In this document: positions 10,621 to 20,436 of the stretch, piece by piece
Layout: every line of letters starts with the position of its first letter
Position numbering within the stretch: position 1 is the first letter of the stretch
From: Portulaca oleracea
Taxonomy: Eukaryota > Streptophyta > Magnoliopsida > Caryophyllales > Portulacaceae
Direction: 5' to 3'
NCBI GenBank assembly: GCA_029582165.1
Contig: CM055890.1
Span: 4,597,044 to 4,661,043 of the forward strand
DNA length: 64,000 nt
The notes under the pieces: generated by a model
What the model was told of the DNA's origin: nothing
What the model saw: the letters and a program-made list of their open reading frames with translations, nothing else
The model's database searches: none
Translations under genes and position numbers: made by a program

Positions 10621-11573
10621 TGATGCATAATTGATGGCCTTATGCATCAAGGTCAACCATGGAGGCATCTAATACTCACCTAGAAGGTAGAAGAGTTCAA
10701 GTTTCTCATTTATCTCTCTACTTGGAAGGGATCAACTCATGTGGTTATATACTTTTGCTCCTTAATTCAAGGACCATGAAGCTATCATAGAAGTCATCCT
10801 AGAGAGGATTAATCTACATTCCAAGAGCTTTCATATGGTTCAAGAATCTTTAAGTTTGGATGAGAATTCAAGGAGTTATTCATATTTGTAATATAGTTTA
10901 GTACATTGTTTTCTTTATGATGTAAGCATTAGGATGAATGATGTAAGCCAATATGGGCTAGTTTCTTGATGTTGTACACGCCATAAGGGAAGGGTTGTAG
11001 CTATAAATACCCCCCCTAGGTGCTTTGTAAATCAATTCATTCACATTGAATTTTTAGATTACAAACACATGATGTGTTCTTTCTAGCTTTCATGCTAGGT
11101 GTTTTTCGTTTCTCTCTTGTGGGAATCGAATCATCCCCTTCTTCTAGCTAAGGTTGGCATCCTTAGTGGTGAAAGGAAGGAATTGAAGGTCTCTTGAACG
11201 TGGTGTGGCTGTATCCTTCAAAGAGTCTTCAAAAGCCATCAAATATCCAACGATCATTCACCCATTTATCATCCAATTCGTGATCTTCATCAAGAATTCA
11301 ACAAGAATTCATCAAGCCTTCAACAAGAATCGTTTGTTCTTCATCAAATACGTCCAAGCTTCATTCGTCATCATCATTCTTCATTCGTTTGTCCATTCGT
11401 TCATCACTTCCATCCATTTGGTAATCATCTTTCATAGTTCTTTCCATCCTTTCCATCCTTTTCTATTCCATTTTTGGTTCTTTAGAACTTTGAGAAAGGA
11501 GATTCCTATCTTCGTTTTTAAAGATCCTTAGATATTGTGTAATGTGATCAACCTTTGGTCTCATTATGCATCA
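10621..11573. mobile_element. Solo LTR, 953 bp, with perfect TSD, in the LINE 3' region
   Basis: It begins TGATGCATAA and ends TTATGCATCA, perfect 10-bp inverted ends of the TG...CA type. The 5-bp duplication ACTAT flanks it exactly at 10616-10620 and 11574-11578. A TATA-like TATAAATACC at about 11002 sits where an LTR promoter would be on the plus strand. No internal domain, primer-binding site or second LTR is present, so this is a solo LTR left by LTR-LTR recombination. Superfamily is uncertain. The 108-codon frame at 11205-11531 lies in its 3' part and is not a gene. Confidence 0.85.
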
Positions 11574-11963
11574 ACTATCTTTCTTGCTAGAAACACTAAT
11601 AAGATTGATCAGTGTATAGATATACTATGCAACTAGGTTTGTATTCTTTCGGCTCAATTGCCGCGTTTTGAAATATTACTCAATTGTTTAAAAAAAAAGT
11701 ATTATCATATAAACTTATGATAATTTGATCTTCTATTAAACTAATTTTTTGATACAATTAAATAACTTAACTAATAATAAGAATTATTTATTAGTGCATT
11801 ATTTAATTCAAATTCGCGGTAAGTTTTGGCTATAACTTAGGATAGAGAGAGTAAAATGCTATGTGTAATCAATGACAGTCTTTTACAATCAAAATGTGAT
11901 AAACCAACAAGGTATTTGGTACGAGGGAGTTGGAGATTGGGAATGAAAATTGATAAATTGGTA

Positions 11964-12236
11964 CTTCCTTTGTTCCATATTAATTGTCATATTATTAAGT
12001 ATTAACTGTCATGGTCTTCAATGTCACTCTTTGATTGATGATTTCTTGTATAATATGTTATTAACAATTGCAATATTACAATTTTATGATAATATTTTTT
12101 TGTTCCGAATCAAATAGTGGTAATTTTATATAACAACTCATTGTGTATATAGAGAAATTTATAGTCAAAATTTTTTTAATTTCGACTGCATGCTTTTCAA
12201 AGACGACAATTAATATGGAACGGGGAACAGAGAGAG
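11964..12236. mobile_element. Stowaway-like MITE (Tc1/mariner), 273 bp
   Basis: The left end CTTCCTTTGTTCCATATTAA and the right end TTAATATGGAACGGGGAACA...GAGAG are inverted, with a Stowaway-like CT.CCT..GTTCC start. TA dinucleotides flank both sides (11962-11963 and 12237-12238). ATTGTCATATTA and GACGACAATTAATAT extend the inverted pair. No coding capacity. Confidence 0.75.
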
Positions 12237-12238
12237 TA

Positions 12239-13079
12239 ACACAATTTCCACGCTTGGTATGTGGGAGTTGTACAAAAAAATGAGCGAACGATGATGATAA
12301 TAGAAACCCACAACTCCCATTAATATATTACTAGAAGGGGGGAGGGGGCAGTAATTGACATTGAAAATTCATAAGTGAATGTCAAACATCAATATTATCC
12401 CTATATTGAATTAATGTTCCATTACTACTTCACTTATTTAAATTTGTCAAGAGTATTTGAGTAAATGTGTACTCATTACCAACCCTACTTTCATTTATTT
12501 CCATTTTGAATTACCACATGACAAATAAGAAAGTTGTAAATTTATAAATTATAAATTATAAATATATTCTCATTTACATTTACATTGTGAATTCGCATTC
12601 CTTTCTCCCCTTGTGAATTCTCATTATAAATTCTCATTCTCGTTCTTATTATATAATAAACAGGATACAAATGGAATATGCTATAACATCTCAATCTATT
12701 GGAAAATGACTTTTTTTGGGAGGGGATGAAAAGACTGTTTAAAAAGGTCATTTACCAAACAACATAAACAACTGTTTTTGCTTGGTCAAATAGCCAAACC
12801 ACCTCAAAAGACCATATTTGAGCAATAAGCCATTCAATGGGCAACTTACCAAACATCCTCATAGATTTTTCGTCTGAATCTTGACATTGAGTAATTTGCT
12901 TGAACATTTGGACATTATATTTCTGTCCTTTTAATTGTTCAAACTCTATTTTAACCTAAATATAAGTTCGTTTGTTGACCAATTTGATCAAACCGAATTT
13001 TTGCATGCACTACTTTTACTTTCCTAGTTCTACCGAGTGCTTATATAAGGATGTCATTCAACTTTCCATTTTAGTATAA
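12239..13079. other. AT-rich intergenic sequence
   Basis: No gene. A G-run (12334-12348) and TTACCAAACA words at 12750 and 12847 hint at degraded MITE edges, since a complementary TATTTGGTA occurs at 11912. I cannot pair them reliably. The minus-strand 69-codon frame at 12542-12751 is repetitive ATTCTCATT translation. Confidence 0.4.
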
Positions 13080-13300
13080 AATGCTACCGATTTTAAAAAC
13101 TGTCATCAATGTCACTCAATTTTTCAAAAAAATTAAAAAATATCACTCAACTTTCCAAAAAAGTCAAAAAGTAAAAATTGTTATAGAAGTAACAATGACA
13201 TGTTTTTACTTTTTTGAAAAGTTGGGTGACACTTTCGACTTTTTGGAAAATTTAGTGACATTTTTTACTTTTTTTTTTAAAAAGTTTCGTATCATTAATG
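13080..13300. repeat. Imperfect inverted repeat of TCACTCAACTTT.CAAAAA words
   Basis: Forward copies of TCACTCAACTTTCCAAAAAA and AAAAAGTAAAAA (13108-13175) face complementary copies TTTTTACTTTTTTGAAAAG, GGGTGACA and TTTTGGAAAATTTAGTGACA (13203-13262). This is a small foldback or MITE relic with no clear TSD. Confidence 0.55.
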
Positions 13301-13375
13301 ATTACCTTTAAAGATCAGTGAAATTTTTGATTGAATTGAATAGTTGAATAAGATTTTTACTTCTACCATCAACCA

Positions 13376-13570
13376 TAAGGATGAGCAATACTAGGTACTT
13401 GCTTAAAATTTAAAAGATCCAATCCCGAATTCATTTAGTGATGGATCATGATTTTAAGATTCAATCCCAGATCTATTTCAAACTGGATCCTAAAATCAGG
13501 ATCCAGTCCGAGATCCACCAGGAATGGATTTGGGTCCGGGTACTCGGATTGGAAATCACTATCCAAATTT
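13376..13570. repeat. Possible hAT-like relic with GGATCC-type interior
   Basis: AAGGATGAGCAATAC at 13378 and GGAAATCACTATCC ending near 13564 are weakly inverted. In between, GGATCC, GATCCAATCCC, GGATCCAGTCC and GGTCCGGGTACTCGGAT words repeat in both orientations. This follows the pattern of the better-defined hAT-like elements in this window. No convincing TSD. Confidence 0.35.
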
Positions 13571-13730
13571 TTATACTTTTGCCGCCAACTACAATTTGGA
13601 GATATCAATGACATTGATCCACTCAGTTATTACTTCCAACTTCCCGGACAGGTTTGAAGGAGAAGAAGGTTTGTGGCAATGAGGATTAACGGGGTAGAGA
13701 CTTAAGTTTTTAAGTAAAATTAAAGTTTCT
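13571..13730. other. Short unassigned interval
   Basis: Nothing recognisable. It leads directly into the palindrome at 13731. Confidence 0.4.
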
Positions 13731-13843
13731 CAGCACTGTCTTAAATTGTAGGGTTATTGACCGCTAAGCAAGCATATTCCCTAAAAATTTTAGGGAATAT
13801 GCTTGCTTAGCGGTCAATAACTCTATAATTTAAGACAATGCTG
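13731..13843. repeat. Near-perfect 113-bp palindrome (snapback MITE-like)
   Basis: The arms of about 56 bp (13731-13787 and 13788-13843) differ at only about three positions and meet with essentially no loop at CCCTAAAAATTTTAGGG. The outer ends are CAGCACTGTCTTAAATT and AATTTAAGACAATGCTG. As RNA it would form a single long stem. hAT-like element C begins three bases after its right end. Confidence 0.85.
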
Positions 13844-13845
13844 AC

Positions 13846-14365
13846 TAGGGGTGGGCACCATAAACCTAAACCGCAAATTGAACCGCAAAACCGCATAAAC
13901 CAAACCGCAAAATGCGGTTAACCGAATTGATTTTTGCATAAAAGCGGTTTACGTTAACCAAACCGCGATAAGCGGTTTAGGTTTTGGTTTTGAATTTTCA
14001 TAAAACAGTTAACCGCGGTTAACCGCTCTCAATCAAGTTGAAAAAAAAATGAATTTATTAGTAATATGAATTTAATTTAACCACGTATCATATATCGGAA
14101 TACGAATTTATTAGTAATATGATTGCATTTATTTGTATAAATGTTATTGTAAATTTTCAGGAAATCGGTTAATCATAAACCGTGTATGTTAACAGGGTAA
14201 ATTTTCAGATTTTAAAAACCGTTAACCGGCGCAGCTTCTAAATTGCGGTTTCGAGGTTTGGTTTAGGTTTCCAGATTTCAAAAGCAGTTAACCGCATATT
14301 GCGGTTGCGATTTAGGTTTTCAAAATCCAAAATCTTCAAAAGCGGTTAACCGCATATTATGCCCA
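13846..14365. mobile_element. hAT-like non-autonomous element C with GCGGTTAACCGC array
   Basis: It starts TAGGGGTGGGCACC and the right end reads ...ATTATGCCCA, the complement of the left end without its last five bases. Flanking 8-mers ATGCTGAC (13838-13845) and CTGCTGAC (14366-14373) match at seven of eight. The interior is packed with AAACCGC, GCGGTTAACCG and AAGCGGTTTAGGTTT words in both orientations around an A/T-rich core. It ends about 380 bp upstream of the NOP58 start codon. Confidence 0.75.
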
Positions 14366-14394
14366 CTGCTGACCGTTTGGTGGATCTAATGGAC

Positions 14395-14741
14395 TGGACT
14401 TTATCAGGCCCAATGGACTTATAACCCTAAACATGTCCCGTTATTCCAGCATGTTAATAAACTAACGCGAAGGGGTTTTTCTGCGGTGTGCTTACTATAA
14501 TTTGCGGTTTGGGAGCATCAACATTTGTAACTTCTAGGGTTTTGCGGATTCACTTCTAAAACCCTAGCCTCTTCCTCTATTTCCTCGCCATTGTTCTTCC
14601 CTTCTTCTGGTAGCCTTTCTTGCTCAATCGATTAGTTCATGATCTCCGCAGTCTCGTCATGTAATCTTTGTACAGTTTCATGAATTCCTAATCTCCTTGT
14701 TTTGGTTTACAGGTACTAGGGCGAAATTTGAGGGTTAAAAA
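14395..14741 (+). promoter_or_regulatory. NOP58 promoter and 5' UTR: GGCCCA and telo-box motifs, probable leader intron
   Basis: A GGCCCAATGG motif (site II type, 14408-14417) is followed by AACCCTAAA (14423-14431, telo-box). Two more AGGGTTT/AAACCCTA-type motifs lie at 14537-14543 and 14560-14567. In plants, site II plus telo-boxes mark promoters of ribosomal-protein and ribosome-biogenesis genes in dividing cells. A plausible leader intron runs from a GT at 14610 to TTTACAG ending at 14712. This is predicted from splice consensus only. Confidence 0.6.
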
Positions 14742-17700
14742 ATGCTGGTACTTTTCGAAACACCAGCAGGTTTCGCCCTATTCAAAGTTTTAGATGAAGG
14801 GAAGCTTTCGAAAGTAGATGTATGCCATCTTTCTCCTTCTCCCTTTTCTTTTCTGTTTTTGGACTTTGTAGTGACTTAGCTTAAAGTTGCGATTTTTATC
14901 TTGGTTTGCAGGATTTATGGCAGGAGTTCACTACTGCTGATTCAGCAAGAAAGGTGATAGTTCATGATCGCTTTGTCTGCTTGCATGCTTGTGTTTGAGT
15001 TTGGTTGTAACATTGTAATTTGGGATATGGGCTCTGCATGTATTTGGGCACATATGAATTTAGAGTTACGGTTTTGCACTTATATTGGAACTGAGTTATG
15101 AATTTTGATGGCATATTTTTTTTGAAGTTCATGGAGATGACAGTTTTGGGTTAAGTTATAGATGAGGAGCTTATGATTCCCTAGCGCTGTTATTTAAGCT
15201 CTGTTTATGGCTGGTTCAGAAAATCAAAGTGACGGCTGAAAGTTTTTGGCAAATATTTTGCTGCCTGAAAAATGAGATAATTAGAGTCAAGGCATGTTTG
15301 AAAGAAGTAAATTAGACAAAGTTGTTAATGTTAACTGTTGAGCCGCAGACCTGCTTGTCTGAATTTATGGCACCCCGATTGTCAAACAAATTTAACTTGG
15401 CAATAAATGCTCATTGTGTAAGCTATATAGAACATATTTGCTTGAAGGAGAGAATGCTCATGTCGGTCTCTAGGCATCTGGGTAAGCTGTGCCTGATGCT
15501 GTTAGTGTAATAGTTGTTGGCTTTCATGTTGCTTTTCTATTCCATTTGGTTCAATGATAACCTGATGGGAAAGACATGCTTATGTGGTTTACTTATCTGC
15601 ATTATTCGGAGTGGCTTTCCTGATTGACGATTATGCTATTCGTTGCATATGTTGCCTCTTATGCTAGTGTTCTATCTACTTTGTCTTGGGATTTTTGGAA
15701 TAGTAGTGATAGTGGTGATGGAGCCTGCAAAAGTGCACTGCTCATTAATGCCAGTCCTGCATCTAAGTTAGTTGTTGGCTGTCTGTGATGGTTAAGTTCC
15801 TCCAAATACTGATTAGTTATTCTTTTGTCATTGAAAATTCTCCAGATAGTAAAACTGAAGGCTTTTGACAAATTTGAAAACACTGCTGAGGCTTTGTCAG
15901 CGGCTACTTTGTTGATTGATAGCAAACCTAGCAAAGGATTGCGAAAATTTCTGAAAGCACATTGTCAGGGCGAAACTTTGGCTGTTGCCGATACTAAGCT
16001 AGGGAATGCAATAAAGGAAAAACTGGTAGGTTCTAGTGAATGTTTTCTTGAATCCTTACAGTTCAATTACAAATACGGTGGTCTAATATTTGTTTTGTTG
16101 TCTGCTTAATGCAGCAAATTGATTGTGTTCACAACAATGCTGTTGTGGAGCTCATGAGAGGGGTAAGAAGTCAGTTGACTGAGCTCATTTCTGGCCTAGG
16201 CACTCAGGATCTGGCTCCTATGAGCTTGGGATTGTCACACAGCTTGTCCAGATATAAGTTAAAATTTAGTCCTGAAAAGGTTAGTTTTATTGTCTTGGCA
16301 ACTGCTGTTCTTTGTCATTATAAATAACAAACGTCCATTCTTCACTCTTGTTTGTTTCTTACTTGAGGATTTTGTTGAAATTATCTGTGTTTGTTACACA
16401 GCCATGAAACGATCTTTGATCTGATACTGTCCCCATTTGTACAGGTAGATACCATGATTATTCAAGCTATTGGACTGTTAGATGATCTTGACAAAGAGCT
16501 TAACACATATGCAATGAGGGTTCGAGAATGGTACGGATGGCATTTTCCAGAGCTAGCAAAAATTGTACAAGACAACATTCTCTATGCTAAAGCAGTGAAG
16601 TTAATGGGGAATCGTGTTAATGCTGCTAAGTTGGATTTCTCTGAGGTACAGCTCTTGTACTGAATTGTTTTATTGTGGAGTTCAGGTTTTAGATGCTAAG
16701 AGGTGTGGTTCAAAAAGTCTTGTTGGCCTGAAATGTTAAAACTTTGATACAAGTGACTAATATTTTACTCCATGCTTATGCAACTTTTTTGAAGTTTATG
16801 CCCCATTTTTGTTATTGCAGATATTACCTGAGGAGGTTGAGGCAGAACTTAAAGAGGCTGCAATGATTTCCATGGGAACTGAAGTTAGTGATCTTGATCT
16901 TATTAACATCAAGGAACTCTGTGACCAAGTTTTGTCGCTAGCAGAATACAGAGCTCAGCTCTATGATTATCTTAAGAGCAGAATGAACACAATTGCGCCA
17001 AATTTGACAGCTCTTGTTGGCGAGCTAGTTGGTGCGCGTCTTATTGCTCATGGTGGAAGCTTGATAAACCTTGCAAAGCAGCCTGGCAGCACCGTTCAAA
17101 TCCTCGGAGCAGAAAAAGCTCTTTTCAGAGCCCTGAAAACTAAACATGCAACCCCTAAATATGGGTTGATTTATCATGCCTCCTTGATTGGTCAGGCTGC
17201 CCCTAAACATAAAGGCAAAATATCTCGTTCTCTTGCTGCAAAAGCTGCTTTGGCAATTCGTTATGATGCACTTGGAGACAGCCCTGATAACTCTATGGGT
17301 CTTGAAAACAGAGCCAAGGTAATAACTCTCAAAATTTGTTGTGTACATTCAATAAATGCTAAGCTCTTTCTTGAAGATGTTAATATATATAAATTGTTAC
17401 TGAGTGTAGCTTGAAGCACGTCTAAGAAACCTTGAGGGCAAAGAGTTGGGTCGGTCTGCCGGATCAGCCAAGGGAAAACCAAAGATAGAAGCCTATGACA
17501 AAGATCGTAAAAAGGGAGCAGCAGCTCTTATTACTCCGGCTAAGGTGCCCTCATGTTTCCTTGATTTTTATACACTTGCTTTTATGCTGTGTTTTGAGTA
17601 TTTTCTGTGCGCACCTGGTTTACCGTCGACCATCTTTTGTGGGATTCCTACTGTGCTTGTTGTTGAAGCTCCTTTCTGTATCATGCAGACTTATAATCCC

Positions 17701-18114
17701 GCGGCTGATTCAACCATTGGAAAGAAAGATGATAGTGTGGCTCCAATGGACGAGGAGGTTGATGTTGTACCTAATGAATCAAAGAAAGAGAAGAAGGAAA
17801 AGAAGAAAAAGGAAGTTGAGAATGAGGACGATGGTGTAGAAGCGAACAGGGATGAGACGTCCAAGAAAGAAAAGAAGAAAAAGAAGAAGCAGGCTGAGAA
17901 TGGCGAGAAAGTTGAAGCAGAAGTAAATGGTGAGGAGAAATCGAAGAAGGAAAAGAAAAAGAAGAAAAGGGAAGTTGAGAGTGAGGATGATGCTGCCGAA
18001 ACCGCAGGAAAGGAAAAGAAAAAGAAGAGAAAGCATGCCGAAGCAGATGAGGTAGCAGAACCTGTGAGTGAGAAGAAAGAGAAGAAGAAAAAGAAGAGCA
18101 AGAGTGAAGAGTGA
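14742..18114 (+). CDS. NOP58: NOP58, box C/D snoRNP core protein (eight coding exons)
   Basis: The coding exons are 14742-14819, 14912-14953, 15846-16025, 16115-16279, 16445-16645, 16821-17318, 17410-17544 and 17689-18114. Every intron is GT-AG and every exon is a whole number of codons, giving 574 residues. The start [16 protein letters not shown] is the family's N-terminus, and it is the first ATG after the leader. Residues 1-160 are the NOP5 N-terminal domain. Residues about 160-400 are the Nop domain, which binds the L7Ae/15.5K-snoRNA complex, with [28 protein letters not shown] and [20 protein letters not shown] highly conserved. From residue 434 the tail is KKEKKKKK/acidic repeats, the KKE/D tail typical of NOP58. 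NOP58 pairs with NOP56 and fibrillarin in the nucleolus to guide rRNA 2'-O-methylation. Length and exon plan agree with plant NOP58 (NOP5) genes. No lesion seen. Intron 2 is unusually long (892 bp). Confidence 0.95.
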
Positions 18115-19570
18115 AGCTGTTTGTGATGAGTAGGGGGCAAATCTCACAGTTTTGGCATTTAATGTTTGGCAATGACCCTGTAATGTTCATCCCGTCGTCT
18201 CGCATGTGTAAAATCTGTGTCATGCCATTCTTATGGTGTTGTGTATTGAAGTTAGCTTAGTTATTTTGAAGCTTTGACAGTGACATCATAGATCAAGGAT
18301 TATATATTGCAAAATTTTGTTCAATGTTATTAGCTTTCGTTGGATTGTATCGTTCATTGAACGTTGATTGCAGCACTTGGTTGATTACAGCCCTGCAAGC
18401 TGCGTTATTAAACTTGGAATGGACGGCTGGGAACCAGTGTTTATCCAGGTGTTCTTTTGTATGGATAGTAGAATCTTTTCTTGTTACACAGTGGAGGGCC
18501 AGGTCGCCAGAGACATCTTTTTGTGTGTCCATCTCAAGGATCTTTTTCTAGTGAATGCTGGTATTTGTTAAAGATTGTTGCTTTTCCAGGATGTTCTTGA
18601 GAAATAGAGCCAATTTTAAGGCTCCACATTGATAACTTGCTGCTAATTTATGTTTATGTATCAATAATATGCTTTTCAATGATACATCATGTTCTCCCGG
18701 CTGTAGTTTCTGCTTTTGCTGTTTGTTTTGGTGGTTTGCTTTTGCTGTTTTGACAGATATTTTGTGGCATCTTTGATGCTTTATAACTTGTTTGGCTTCC
18801 AACGATAAAACAAAAGAAAAAGAGATCAGGTTCTTTCTTTTTATGAGTGGCAAACATTTTGAGTGATCTTCGGGGTATCAAGAGCATACACAACTATCTT
18901 TACAAGTATGGGGCTGAAGAGCAATTGTCGGTTGGAAACCTCAGGTCAACATATATGTATATCGCAGGAAAGACCAGTCATTTCTAGAGGGGTGCTATCA
19001 TTTCCGACAGCCCAATAGCAAGATTCAAACCACTGATATCATCAGCCATGCTTTCGTCTCTTAAAGCTGTTCTGAATGTGGCATAGGAAAAGAAGGTGAA
19101 CTGTCTGGACTTGGATCTAGAGCAAGGAGTAATCAACATCGTCCAACGGGAACTGCTGATGTTACTGATGATTTGAAGGAGGTATTGCTGGAATTAGAGG
19201 TTTCTTGCTTCAGGATTGGTCTACTTCAATTAATCTGGCAATTTGCGGAAAACCAATTACAAGAGCTCATCATCTACAAAGAAGTAAAGAACCTCCCAGT
19301 GCTATCATCATGGCGCTGGAATTGGATGAACAAACTTATATGATGCATGAGATGAAGCTCATATCGGAGCAACAAGGTTCTGCTGATGCTGAGTAATGCT
19401 GGTGTGTTGATCTTCCCAGTTTCTTATCCATATGATATATACTTTTGGGGCTTACATCTTTCTCCATAGTAAATGGGCTTGTTTCCCTTTCCTTGGGTCT
19501 TTTTCGGGTTTTTGTGTTTCCCTTACATCTCTAGTGGGTCTTTGGCGGGATGGCACCGGCTCGTTGTTCT
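18115..19570. other. NOP58 3' UTR and downstream intergenic sequence
   Basis: The first about 180 bp after the stop are probably the NOP58 3' UTR, and I see no clear polyadenylation signal. 18300-18900 has no conserved coding phrase. 18900-19400 has fairly balanced base composition and several short open frames (one of 63 codons at 19205-19396 on the plus strand), so it may be a decayed exon. I do not recognise a family. Confidence 0.4.
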
Positions 19571-19574
19571 CGCT

Positions 19575-19863
19575 TAGGACTGGCAAAAACCTGTGTGACC
19601 CGATAGCACAAATTTGTTCAACCCGTGGGTATAGTCATAAAATATTCGTCCAAATTTCAATATTGACTGATTTGACTGAAAATTCAAACATAATTTTTTT
19701 TTCAAATTTCTATTGCTTGAAACCAATTTAGATCTGAATTTATGCTTGTTCGATCTGTCCGACCCGGAAAATACATGAAAAATGTGTGTATCAGACATCA
19801 AGTTTTCGTTTAATATCCGGTTTGTCCGAACCCAAAATTACCCGGACGGGGATTTTTGCGCTA
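19575..19863. repeat. Possible hAT-like relic with CCGACCC-type interior
   Basis: TAGGACTGGCAAAAACC at 19575 faces TTTTTGCGCTA ending at 19863. Words such as GACCCGATAG, TCAACCCGTGGG, GTCCGACCCGG, GTCCGAACCC and TTACCCGGACGGGGA lie between. The pattern matches the other TAG-ended elements here, but the flanking 8-mers do not match, so it is only a candidate. Confidence 0.4.
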
Positions 19864-20436
19864 GCAATAGTTTATGTATGGAATTTTGTTCTGTAATTGG
19901 ATGATTATGTTTATTTAATACAATTTCATTTCCTGATCGAAAAAAGGAGTGAATTATCATGCTTTCTCCCAATCAAAGAACACACCAAAATAAACAAATT
20001 AAAAAGATTGAGATGTATGAAAACCAACGAAGCAATTATCAACTTTTTTTATCGCAATATCTCATGTTTCCTTGTGTACAAACAGTAGACAGTTACAGTA
20101 GGTTTAGTTTAGAGAACTACAAACTGTGCATATTAATAGCAGTCAGCAGCTACCCGAGCCACCTCTTGCATGCTTCTTCCTTCATTGATCCTTCTCCATG
20201 ATCATTGAAGGTTCCTTCTTACTAGGGTTCCACATTGTAGATATTCCGGATCGTTTTCTTCCCCTCAAAATGAAGAAAACGCGTGCTTGATTTGCGAAAC
20301 GCGTAGTCTCAGCATCGCAAAACATCATTTTCAGCATCAGAGACATTCGCGCATTGCCAAACGGGACACTTGCCACTTAAGCTTCAGCTCACACAATGAC
20401 AAGTTCCCTGTCATTGCCTTCATTTTTCATCTTCCT
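19864..20436. other. Unassigned intergenic sequence
   Basis: No recognisable gene. The short open frames at 19897-20376 have no family resemblance. The right part may be decayed sequence 3' of the transporter pseudogene that follows on the minus strand. Confidence 0.4.

Larger units (their letters stand above)
8500..11698 (+). pseudogene. LINE (L1-type) 3' half: reverse transcriptase and zf-RVT, 5'-truncated and interrupted
   Basis: In shifting frames the plus strand encodes an ISPLLFVLSMEYLSRSL block (about 8650-8700) and HLVFANDLMLF (8772-8804). These are followed by LINGVPRHAKELILQTTNF and SSPFHYLGIPI (8914-9002), then KITSRIRSWRTSNISYASRM. After a hAT-like insertion come GLGIKDLKNWN, WVKWIHERYIKGGDWWEYQ and a zf-RVT-like MTCPLCQQQNETIDHLLYDC (about 9930-10370). 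This is the order of plant L1 ORF2. The catalytic FADD box reads FAND (8781-8792), and many stops and shifts are present, so it is dead. The 3' end (CGGCTCAATTGCCG and a poly-A run at 11690-11698) lies beyond a solo LTR that splits the 3' region. Confidence 0.8.

Noticed and set aside
17691..18223. Three overlapping minus-strand frames rich in Phe, Ser and Leu
   Set aside because: They are the antisense of the Lys/Glu-rich last exon of NOP58.
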